NCBI GenBank assembly: GCA_030669135.1
Contig: DAOVEE010000067.1
Coordinates: 1-9,162, forward strand
Direction: 5' to 3'
DNA from: Candidatus Bathyarchaeota archaeon
Lineage (GTDB): Archaea; Thermoproteota; Bathyarchaeia; TCS64
DNA length: 9,162 bases
The position numbers and the translations under genes are program-made. Shown here piece by piece: positions 1 to 5,791 of the stretch. The notes under the pieces are model-generated. The model did no database searches and was not told the DNA's origin. It saw only the letters and a program-made list of their open reading frames with translations. Each line of letters opens with the position of its first letter. Positions within the stretch are counted from its first letter, which is position 1.

Positions 1-393
1 AGGAAGGAGGCCAAAGACTACGGCGACCTCACCAGCGACCAGGTCCTCGTGGGGGCCGGCTACTTCAAGCCCGGCCAAAGGCTTCTCGTCGTCGACGACA
101 CCATCACAACGGGCATCACCAAGGTGGAGACCATCGAGAAACTCAAGATGCTCGGCGACCACGGCGTCGTCGGCCTAGTCATAGCCGTCGACAGACAGGA
201 GCGGCTCGGCGACAAGGACAACGTCGAGGACATCAGCGCCGTCCAGTATCTGGAGCAGGAGCTGGGGCTCAATGTCCACAGCATACAGAACATACAGACC
301 ATCTACGGCTTCATCAAGGACAGCCTAAGCGAAGAGATGCGCGGCCTCTGGCTGGACTACTACCGGCGGTACGGCACCGTGAAGCTGGACTAG
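1..393 (+). CDS. pyrE: Orotate phosphoribosyltransferase, C-terminal part (5' end outside window)
   Basis: This enzyme joins orotate to PRPP to make OMP in cytosolic de novo pyrimidine synthesis. The frame is open from base 1 to the TAG at 391-393, so the visible 130 residues are only the C-terminal part of a protein usually near 190-230 residues. The type I phosphoribosyltransferase PRPP loop is plain: LLVVDDTITTG at window residues 28-38, with the paired acidic residues D32-D33 followed by the T/G-rich loop. Upstream, the R-K-E-A-K-D stretch at residues 1-6 fits the catalytic-loop side of OPRT. The C-terminal helix ending in Y-Y-R-R-Y-G is also typical of OPRT rather than of adenine or hypoxanthine phosphoribosyltransferases. 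The GTG at 49 is an internal valine codon, not a start. No other pyrimidine gene is in the window. Confidence 0.88.
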   Translation, partial: RKEAKDYGDLTSDQVLVGAGYFKPGQRLLVVDDTITTGITKVETIEKLKMLGDHGVVGLVIAVDRQERLGDKDNVEDISAVQYLEQELGLNVHSIQNIQTIYGFIKDSLSEEMRGLWLDYYRRYGTVKLD

Positions 394-399
394 CCCCCA

Positions 400-410
400 G
401 TTTTTATTTC
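400..410 (+). promoter_or_regulatory. TATA-like box for a leaderless start at 430 (may also end pyrE)
   Basis: The T-rich stretch GTTTTTATTTC lies 20-30 nt before the ATG at 430. That is where an archaeal TATA box should be if transcription starts at or next to the A of the ATG. No Shine-Dalgarno lies between it and the ATG (the sequence there is C/A/T-rich with a CATTCATTCAT repeat), which supports a leaderless mRNA. The same T-run, 7 nt after the pyrE stop codon, could also serve as the T-tract terminator of pyrE. Both roles are inferred. Confidence 0.5.
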
Positions 411-429
411 CCCATTCATTCATCAACCC

Positions 430-1971
430 ATGGAGAAGTACGACGCCATCGTGGTAGGCAGCGGAAGCGGCATGATGATAGCCGACGCCGCCGTGAGCAG
501 CGGCATGAAGGTCGCCCTCGTCGAGATGGACAAGCTGGGCGGCACATGCCTCAACAGGGGCTGCATCCCCAGCAAGATGGTCATATACCCTGCCGACCTA
601 GTCAACCAGATAAAGCACGCCGAGCGCCTCGGAGTACACGCCAAGATAGAGAGAATCGACTTCGAACACATAATGAGGCGCACACGGGAGTTCGTGGACC
701 ACGACAGGAGGCCCATGGAGGAAAACATACCCAAGGTCGAAGGCCTGACCTACTACCCGGTGAGAGGCGAGTTCGTCGGCGACCACACCATGAAGGTCGG
801 GGACAAGCATATCACCGCGGAGAATATCTTCCTCGTATCAGGGAGCAGGCCCCTGATACCGCCCATCAAGGGCCTCGACGAGGTGGAGTACGTCACCAGT
901 AGAGAGGTCTGGGACATGGACAGCAGGCCCGCGAGCATGATAATCGTGGGCGGCGGGCTCATCGCGTGCGAGATGGCCCACTTCTTCAACGCCATGGGGA
1001 CCGAGGTCACGGTGCTCAGCAGAAGCCCCAGACTCATCAAGCAGGGAGAGACGGAGGTCTCCGAGATACTTCTCACGAGCCTCAGGGAGAGGATGCGCGT
1101 CGAGGTTGGGGTGGAGGTGACAGAGGTCAGGGGAGTCGGTGGCCAGGTGGAGGTGACGGCGGTGGACGGTGACGGCGACGCCAAGAGCTACAGGGCGGAG
1201 AGGCTCTTCATAGCCGCCGGGAGAACCAGCAACGCGGACACGCTTAAACCGGAGAACACCGGCGTCGAGGTCGGAGTAGAGGTGACAGAGGTCAGGGGCG
1301 TCGGCGGCCAGGTGGAGGTGACGGCGGTCGACGGCGACATGAAGAGCTACAGGGCAGAGAAACTATTCATAGCCGCCGGTAGAACCAGCAACGCGGACAC
1401 GCTTAAACCGGAGAACACCGGCGTCGAGGTAGACGACAGGGGCTACATCAAGGTAGACGAGAACTACCTGACGACGAAGCCCGGGATATACGCGTTCGGC
1501 GACGCCATAGGGAAGGCTATGTACAAGCACGTCGCCAACAAGGAGGCCGAGCTGGTATGGCACGGCTTCACGGAGGGACACGTACACCCCCTGGACTACG
1601 ACAAGGTGCCATACGCTGTCTTCACGTGGCCCCAGGTGGCGTCCGTAGGCCTCACGGAGAGGGAGGCGGCGGCTAGGGGACATGACTACCTGGTCGGAGA
1701 GTACAACTACATCGACACCGCCAAAGGCGCCGCCATGGACGAGGAGGACGGGTACGTCAAGGTCATCCTCGAGGACGAGAGCTACAGGATACTGGGAGCC
1801 CACATCGTAGGCCCCTACGCGCCCATCCTCATACAGGAGATCATCAACGTGATGAACGCGGGCGACGGCTCGGTGTGGCCCATAACGGAGGCCATGCACA
1901 TCCATCCAGCGCTCCCCGAGGTCGTGCAGAGAGCCATCTACAACCTCAGGGCCCCCGGCCACCATCACTGA
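430..1971 (+). CDS. FAD/NAD(P)-dependent disulfide reductase, mycothione reductase-like, with internal duplication
   Basis: Class I pyridine nucleotide-disulfide oxidoreductase: a cytosolic flavoenzyme passing electrons from NAD(P)H via FAD to a redox disulfide. Visible in order: FAD-binding GSGSG (residues 10-14), redox pair C40-LNRG-C45 followed by IPSK, NAD(P)-binding GGGLIACE (174-181), GRTSN, the second FAD motif ending GD358, and the C-terminal base pair in H492-PALP-E497. After the second Rossmann strand come S197-R198 and R201, with no acidic residue, which hints at NADPH. CIPSKM-x-x-Y, GRTSNAD, KHVAN-x-EA and IHPALPEVV resemble mycothione reductase more than lipoamide dehydrogenase, as I recall those families. 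At 513 residues it exceeds the usual roughly 460 by one copy of an internal repeat (residues 226-333). The natural C-terminus is GHHH. No lipoate-complex genes are nearby, while a peroxiredoxin follows. The family is certain; the substrate is not. Confidence 0.9.
   Translation: MEKYDAIVVGSGSGMMIADAAVSSGMKVALVEMDKLGGTCLNRGCIPSKMVIYPADLVNQIKHAERLGVHAKIERIDFEHIMRRTREFVDHDRRPMEENIPKVEGLTYYPVRGEFVGDHTMKVGDKHITAENIFLVSGSRPLIPPIKGLDEVEYVTSREVWDMDSRPASMIIVGGGLIACEMAHFFNAMGTEVTVLSRSPRLIKQGETEVSEILLTSLRERMRVEVGVEVTEVRGVGGQVEVTAVDGDGDAKSYRAERLFIAAGRTSNADTLKPENTGVEVGVEVTEVRGVGGQVEVTAVDGDMKSYRAEKLFIAAGRTSNADTLKPENTGVEVDDRGYIKVDENYLTTKPGIYAFGDAIGKAMYKHVANKEAELVWHGFTEGHVHPLDYDKVPYAVFTWPQVASVGLTEREAAARGHDYLVGEYNYIDTAKGAAMDEEDGYVKVILEDESYRILGAHIVGPYAPILIQEIINVMNAGDGSVWPITEAMHIHPALPEVVQRAIYNLRAPGHHH
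1105..1428 (+). repeat. In-frame tandem duplication inside the disulfide reductase (55 + 53 codons)
   Basis: Unit 1 is 1105-1269 (residues 226-280) and unit 2 is 1270-1428 (residues 281-333), directly abutting. By hand alignment they differ by a 6-nt gap in an Asp/Gly codon run and 14 substitutions over 159 aligned bases. Nine of these are silent third-position changes. At protein level only R/K and A/M differ, apart from the two-residue gap. Each unit runs from VGVEVTEVRG through LFIAAGRTSNAD to NTGVE, which is the end of the NAD(P) domain plus the GRxxN segment leading into the FAD domain. Removing one unit gives a protein of normal family length. It could be a real duplication or a misassembly of two strain haplotypes. 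Confidence 0.95.
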
Positions 1972-1981
1972 GGTTTAAATA
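1972..1981 (+). promoter_or_regulatory. TATA box of the peroxiredoxin gene run
   Basis: GGTTTAAATA follows the preceding stop codon directly and contains a near-consensus archaeal TATA box (TTTAAATA, 1974-1981). Transcription would start around 2003-2006, giving a leader of about 16-19 nt that includes a GGTGA ribosome-binding site at 2011-2015, 6 nt before the GTG at 2022. The peroxiredoxin, nitroreductase and DUF255 genes therefore probably start here rather than reading through from the disulfide reductase. Confidence 0.65.
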
Positions 1982-2000
1982 ACGCCACACGTCTTCCACA

Positions 2001-2013
2001 ACCAGTTTCTGGT
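2001..2013. repeat. Short perfect inverted repeat at the predicted transcription start
   Basis: ACCAG-TTT-CTGGT is a 5-bp perfect palindrome with a 3-nt spacer. It overlaps the expected start of transcription and the first bases of the GGTGA ribosome-binding site. It could be a small operator half-site pair or a leader hairpin covering the ribosome-binding site. A repeat this short can also arise by chance. Confidence 0.35.
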
Positions 2014-2021
2014 GAGTCAAA

Positions 2022-2495
2022 GTGACTGAGTTAAAAATAGGGGATAAGGCCCCCGATTTCTGTCTACCCGACGCCGAGAAGGGGCAGGTCTGCCTCAAGG
2101 ATCACCGAAGGAAATGGGTGGTGCTTTACTTCTACCCCAAGGACAACACCAAGGGGTGCACCATGGAGGCCCTGGAGTTCACGGCGGCCGAGGACGACTT
2201 CAACGCCAGGGGCGCCGTAGTCATCGGCGTCAGCCCCGACAGCCCGGAGAGCCACACCAAGTTCATCGAGAAACATGACCTAGGCATCACGCTGCTGAGC
2301 GACACAGAGAAAGAGATACTGACGGGCTACGGCGTCTGGCGTAAGAAGAAGATGTACGGCAGAGAGTACATGGGGGTGGTCCGCAGCACCTTCCTGATAG
2401 ACCCCGAGGAAAAGATAGCGTACATCTGGCCCAAGGTGAGGGTGACCGGCCACGCCGACGCCGTCATGGAGAAACTGGTAGAGCTCCAAGGCTAG
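2022..2495 (+). CDS. Peroxiredoxin, Bcp/PrxQ type, lacking the usual resolving cysteine
   Basis: Thiol peroxidase that reduces H2O2 and organic hydroperoxides in the cytosol. The 157-residue protein has the whole AhpC/TSA fold: an N-terminal D-K-A-P-D-F strand, the active-site loop P39-x-x-x-T43-x-x-C46 with C46 as peroxidatic cysteine, GVSPDS, and R121 in VRSTFLID as the active-site arginine. In classical Bcp/PrxQ the resolving cysteine lies five residues after the peroxidatic one; here that position is L51. Two other cysteines, C14 and C24, flank the N-terminal strands, so it may be a 1-Cys enzyme or use an unusual partner. The GTG start is chosen because GGTGA lies 6 nt upstream and the fold begins right after it. 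It is the first gene of a run with the nitroreductase (8-nt gap), and the neighbouring disulfide reductase could supply reducing power (inferred). Confidence 0.93.
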   Translation: MTELKIGDKAPDFCLPDAEKGQVCLKDHRRKWVVLYFYPKDNTKGCTMEALEFTAAEDDFNARGAVVIGVSPDSPESHTKFIEKHDLGITLLSDTEKEILTGYGVWRKKKMYGREYMGVVRSTFLIDPEEKIAYIWPKVRVTGHADAVMEKLVELQG

Positions 2496-2503
2496 GGAAA
2501 GCG

Positions 2504-3064
2504 TTGAACATAACCGACGGCATCCACGCGAGACGCGCGTACAGGAGCCTCGAACCCATAGAGATAACCAGGGAGCTGGTAGAGGACCTGGCCAAGCACG
2601 CTGGGCTGTCGGCGAGCTGCTTCAACAACCAGCCGTGGAGGTTCGTCTTCGTCTACGACAGAGAGAGGCTGGAGGAGATGTGGGGCGCCCTGAGCAGGGG
2701 CAACAAGTGGGTCGAGCTGGCGTCCATGATCGTCGCCGTCTTCAGCAGACCCGAGGACGACTGCAGGATAAGGGATCGGGTCTACCACCAGTTCGACGCG
2801 GGCATGGCGACGGCGAACCTCATACTGAGAGCGACTGAACTGGGGCTAGTCGCCCACCCCATCGCGGGGTTCAGCCCAAGCAAGGTGAAGGAGATACTCG
2901 GGATACCCGACAGCTTCCAAGTCATCACGTTGGTGAACGTCGGCAAGAAGTCTGACAGGGTTCACCAGTACCTGAGCGAGGACCAAGCCCGAACCGAGAA
3001 GGAGAGGCCAGAACGCCTCCAGCTAGAGAAATACGCTTTCCACAACAGGTACACGGGAGAGTAA
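2504..3064 (+). CDS. Nitroreductase-family FMN oxidoreductase
   Basis: FMN-dependent NAD(P)H oxidoreductase of the nitroreductase fold, normally a cytosolic homodimer. The 186 residues show the FMN-phosphate motif R10-R11-A-Y-R14-S, the N42-Q43-P44-W45-R46-F signature that contacts the isoalloxazine ring, and the C-terminal P-I-A-G-F...LGIP...LVNVGK strand that closes the FMN site. The start is TTG at 2504, 8 nt after the peroxiredoxin stop. No ATG or GTG lies between the stop and the conserved GIHARRAYRS segment, and only a weak AGGGA precedes it, so translation is probably coupled to the upstream gene. The substrate cannot be read from the sequence: nitroaromatics and quinones are typical in vitro, and dehalogenase or ligand-modifying relatives also exist. 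Confidence 0.9.
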   Translation: MNITDGIHARRAYRSLEPIEITRELVEDLAKHAGLSASCFNNQPWRFVFVYDRERLEEMWGALSRGNKWVELASMIVAVFSRPEDDCRIRDRVYHQFDAGMATANLILRATELGLVAHPIAGFSPSKVKEILGIPDSFQVITLVNVGKKSDRVHQYLSEDQARTEKERPERLQLEKYAFHNRYTGE

Positions 3065-3085
3065 ACAGAGAGCCCCCTGATTGAG

Positions 3086-5119
3086 ATGAGCGAGGAAAAG
3101 GCCAACAGGCTGATCGCTGAGAAGAGTCCGTACCTTCTTCAGCACGCTCACAACCCGGTGGACTGGTACCCTTGGGGAGACGAGGCGTTCAAGGAGGCTA
3201 AGGAACTCGACAGACCCATCTTCCTAAGCATAGGGTACAGCACCTGTCACTGGTGCCACGTAATGGAGCGTGAGAGCTTCATGGACGAGACGGTGGCGGG
3301 GCTCATGAACGAGGCGTTCATCAACATAAAAGTCGACAGAGAGGAACGCCCAGACATAGACGGAGTCTACATGACGGTCAGCCAGATGATGACCGGCGGA
3401 GGAGGATGGCCCCTCACCATAATCATGACGCCTGACAGGCGGCCATTCTTCGCGGGCGCCTACATCCCAAAGGCAAGCAGGTTCGGCGCAGTCGGAATGC
3501 TCGAACTAGTCCCCGTGATAAAGGGCTACTGGAGAGACCAGCGTGACCGCCTAGAGGAGATAGCGGACAACGTGGTCCACGGCCTGAACGTCGAGACGCT
3601 TAGCAGAGCCGAGGCGCTGGATGAACAGGTCCTTGAGACAGCGTACAACATCCAGTCTACGAGGTTCGACGCCGAGCACGGCGGCTTCGGGGACGCCCCC
3701 AAGTTCCCTACGCCGCACAACCTTCTCTTCCTACTGAGGTACTGGAAGAGAACCGGAGACGGCGACGCATTAACCATGGTGGAGAAGACCCTCCGCCACA
3801 TGAGGATGGGAGGCGTCTACGACCAGGTAGGGTACGGCTTCCACAGGTACAGCACAGACAGGGGGTGGCTGGTGCCTCACTTCGAGAAGATGCTCTACGA
3901 CCAGGCGCTGCACATCCTAGCCTACTCTGAGGCATATCAGGCCACTGGTGACCCACTCTACATGGACGTTGCCCTCGAGGTGGCGGCCTACGTGCTAAGG
4001 GACCTGGCTTCAGGCGAGGGCGGATTCTACTCCGCGGAGGACGCGGACAGCGAAGGAGAAGAGGGCAAGTTCTACGTCTGGGGCGTCGACGAGCTGAAGG
4101 CGGCTCTCACCAAGGACGAGCTCAAGCTCGTCACAGATACCTACGGGGTCAGTGAGGAGGGCAACTACCACGACGAGGCGACGAGGAGACTTACGGGAAA
4201 GAACATCCTACACATGTATGCAGGAGAACCATCCCCCGAGAGCAGGGAAGCCTTAGAGAGGGTTAACTCGAAACTGTTCGAACTCAGGGAGAGACGGGTA
4301 AGACCTCTGCTGGACGACAAGGTTCTCGTCGACTGGAACGGATTAATGATTGCGGCGTTGGCATTCGCGTCGAGGGCTCTTGGGGCCAGGGAGCTGTTGA
4401 CGGAGGCCGCTAGGGCGGCGGAGTTCATCCTAGGTCGTATGTGGGACGGCGAGAAGCTGCTCCACAGGTACCGGGAAGGCGAGGCTGCGATCGACGGCTT
4501 CCTAGACGACTACGCGTTCCTCGTCTGGGGGCTCACGGAGCTATACTTGACCAGCTACGAGCCGAGGTACCTTGAGAAGGCGCTGGAGCTTGCCACGGCG
4601 GCCCTGAAAAGATTCTGGGACGATGAAGGCGGCGGCTTCTATTTCACGGGAGAAGACGAGACGCTACCGGCGAGGCGGAAGGAGCTCTACGACGGGGCGA
4701 AGCCCTCGGGGAACTCGGTGATGCTCCTGAACCTGCTGAGGCTTTCGAGGCTGACGGGAAGGGTGGAGCTCGAGGAAAAAGCAGGCAGGCTCGTCGACGC
4801 CTTCTCCGCCACCGTCAAGGGAAGCCCCCACGCTTACACGATGTTCCTATGCGGGCTAGACTTTGCGCTGGGCCCGAGCCATGAAGTGGTGCTCGCCGGA
4901 GAACTCCCGGAGGACGTAACGAACCTATACGAAGCCATCTGGAAGCGATATCTTCCCAACACGGTCGTGCTCATACGAACCGAGGAAACAGTCAATCTGG
5001 CCGGCTACACCGAGGAAATGAGACCCCTTGAAGGTCTCAGCACCGCATACGTTTGCAGTAATTTCGTGTGCGACATGCCTACCTCTGACAAGGACAAGAT
5101 GTTGAGTCTACTAAAATAG
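3086..5119 (+). CDS. DUF255 thioredoxin-like / (alpha/alpha)-barrel protein (YyaL, SPATA20 family)
   Basis: The 677-residue protein matches the YyaL/SPATA20 family along its whole length. It has the N-terminal signature NRLIAEKSPYLLQHAHNPVDW (residues 7-27, shortened here: N7 to W27), then a thioredoxin-like domain with C54-H-W-C57 inside YSTCHWCHVME, and VDREERPDID. Next comes a long all-helical part with glycosidase-like repeats (HGGFGDAPKFP, YDQVGYGFHRYS, HFEKMLYDQA, FYSAEDADSEG, DDKVLVDWNGLMI, GAKPSGNS). The biochemical role is unsettled: a redox thioredoxin-type active site is joined to a barrel resembling N-acylglucosamine epimerase or glycosyl hydrolases. No signal peptide is visible, so it is likely cytosolic. 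It lies 21 nt after the nitroreductase, and the ATG at 3086 fits the conserved N-terminus although no clear Shine-Dalgarno is present. The frame is intact. Confidence 0.93.
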   Translation: MSEEKANRLIAEKSPYLLQHAHNPVDWYPWGDEAFKEAKELDRPIFLSIGYSTCHWCHVMERESFMDETVAGLMNEAFINIKVDREERPDIDGVYMTVSQMMTGGGGWPLTIIMTPDRRPFFAGAYIPKASRFGAVGMLELVPVIKGYWRDQRDRLEEIADNVVHGLNVETLSRAEALDEQVLETAYNIQSTRFDAEHGGFGDAPKFPTPHNLLFLLRYWKRTGDGDALTMVEKTLRHMRMGGVYDQVGYGFHRYSTDRGWLVPHFEKMLYDQALHILAYSEAYQATGDPLYMDVALEVAAYVLRDLASGEGGFYSAEDADSEGEEGKFYVWGVDELKAALTKDELKLVTDTYGVSEEGNYHDEATRRLTGKNILHMYAGEPSPESREALERVNSKLFELRERRVRPLLDDKVLVDWNGLMIAALAFASRALGARELLTEAARAAEFILGRMWDGEKLLHRYREGEAAIDGFLDDYAFLVWGLTELYLTSYEPRYLEKALELATAALKRFWDDEGGGFYFTGEDETLPARRKELYDGAKPSGNSVMLLNLLRLSRLTGRVELEEKAGRLVDAFSATVKGSPHAYTMFLCGLDFALGPSHEVVLAGELPEDVTNLYEAIWKRYLPNTVVLIRTEETVNLAGYTEEMRPLEGLSTAYVCSNFVCDMPTSDKDKMLSLLK

Positions 5120-5120
5120 G

Positions 5121-5127
5121 AAAAAAA
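5121..5127 (-). terminator. T-run terminator of the minus-strand gene
   Basis: A run of seven A on the plus strand reads as T7 on the minus strand, 7 nt after the TAA of the minus-strand gene at 5135-5137. Archaeal transcription commonly ends on such oligo-T stretches without a stem. No plus-strand T-run follows the DUF255 gene, so its transcript may overlap the convergent gene. Confidence 0.55.
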
Positions 5128-5134
5128 TAGAGGG

Positions 5135-5524
5135 TTACTTGGTGGTCAGTGTGTACTTGACGCCGAGAGGCTCAAGCAATGTATCGATCTTCTCGATGAG
5201 GTCTTCGACCTGAGCCATTGTGGGCTTGGTGAACCACTCGAAGAAGAAGTCGTACTCGCCCAAGCTCTCGCCCGATTTGCTGATTATGTTGCTGCAGCGC
5301 TCCTCGCTGATGTTGTCTACCCCGAAGAAAGCCATCACACCCTCGGGTGTGTCGAAGGATATGTCTCCTGCTCCGAAGCTTGCGCCCGGGATCTCAGGGG
5401 CACCCACAGCGGCCTGGATCGTGGTGTCCATGATGCACACCTCCGGCATGTCGATGGCTACCTTCTCCAGGGCTTTCAACGCCGCAAGTAGGGGTGGACC
5501 ATAGATCTTTACGTAGCTTATCAT
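5135..5524 (-). CDS. Small conserved-looking protein of unknown function (129 aa)
   Basis: I do not recognise a family. The reading frame looks real because its control signals fit: a TATA-like box at about 5558-5566, a GGAG Shine-Dalgarno at 5532-5535 that is 7 nt from the ATG at 5522-5524, and a T7 run after the stop. The protein is acidic, has a single arginine (R76), two cysteines (C30, C77), no signal peptide and no clear membrane segment. The visible pattern is a strand (ISYVKIYG), a helix (PPLLAALKALEKVAID), a loop rich in Gly/Pro/Ala (residues 38-62), an aromatic FFFEWF segment (93-98), a C-terminal amphipathic helix (MAQVEDLIEKIDTLLEPLG) and a final strand (VKYTLTT). This looks like a compact alpha/beta domain, perhaps ligand-binding or oligomeric. 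It stands alone as a monocistronic gene, convergent with DUF255 and divergent from the VOC gene. Confidence 0.75.
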   Translation of the reverse strand: MISYVKIYGPPLLAALKALEKVAIDMPEVCIMDTTIQAAVGAPEIPGASFGAGDISFDTPEGVMAFFGVDNISEERCSNIISKSGESLGEYDFFFEWFTKPTMAQVEDLIEKIDTLLEPLGVKYTLTTK

Positions 5525-5531
5525 TTAAAAT

Positions 5532-5566
5532 CTCCATGTGAGTGTGAGAAAGCAAGGTTATTAAAT
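5532..5566 (-). promoter_or_regulatory. TATA box and Shine-Dalgarno of the minus-strand unknown gene
   Basis: On the minus strand the sequence around 5558-5566 reads ATTTAATAA, a good archaeal TATA box. Transcription should start about 25 nt downstream near 5537, leaving a leader of about 13 nt. That leader begins almost directly with GGAG (5532-5535), 7 nt from the ATG. The spacing of all three elements is coherent. Confidence 0.6.
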
Positions 5567-5701
5567 GTTTACGATAAAGGATGCAGGCTAACGGCGGAGA
5601 AATCGTTATTGTTTAGGCTTTATCCAGGTTAAGAACTGACGGTAACATACTTTCGGATAAAATTTAGTCGCCCTAGATTCATGTTTTTGAAAGATTTTGG
5701 T

Positions 5702-5734
5702 CACACCGGGTTTTGTTGACCTGATCCCTGTGTG
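5702..5734. repeat. Imperfect hairpin in the divergent intergenic region
   Basis: CACACCGGG (5702-5710) and CCCTGTGTG (5726-5734) pair over 9 positions with one central mismatch, around a 15-nt loop. It ends about 30 nt before the TATA-like box of the VOC gene, so it could be an operator-type inverted repeat for a regulator acting upstream of the box, or a structured RNA element. No T-run follows it on the plus strand, which argues against a simple terminator. Confidence 0.4.
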
Positions 5735-5762
5735 GATTTGGTATATCAAACGGAGGGAAACC

Positions 5763-5770
5763 GATTTAAC
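5763..5770 (+). promoter_or_regulatory. TATA-like box for a leaderless VOC gene
   Basis: GATTTAAC lies 22-29 nt before the ATG at 5792, preceded by a purine-containing stretch (GGGAAACC) that could act as the TFB-recognition element. A near-copy, CGATTAAAT, follows 10 nt later but is too close to the ATG to serve a start at 5792. No Shine-Dalgarno is present, so the mRNA is probably leaderless. Confidence 0.5.
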
Positions 5771-5791
5771 CCGATTAAATACACCTAACCT

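Larger units (their letters stand above)
5525..5791. other. Divergent AT-richer intergenic region (267 bp)
   Basis: It separates the minus-strand unknown gene from the plus-strand VOC gene and is clearly lower in GC than the coding DNA around it. It contains one promoter near each end, a hairpin at 5702-5734, and a weaker inverted repeat TTTATCC (5619-5625) / GGATAAA (5655-5661). The only long open frame inside it (minus strand, 5606-5797) has no ribosome-binding site and no recognisable protein pattern, so I do not call it a gene. About 130 bp in the centre (5570-5700) remain unexplained. Confidence 0.6.

Noticed and set aside
1363..1968. 201-codon minus-strand open frame within the disulfide reductase
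   Set aside because: Antisense shadow of a clearly assigned plus-strand gene, with no supporting motifs or signals.
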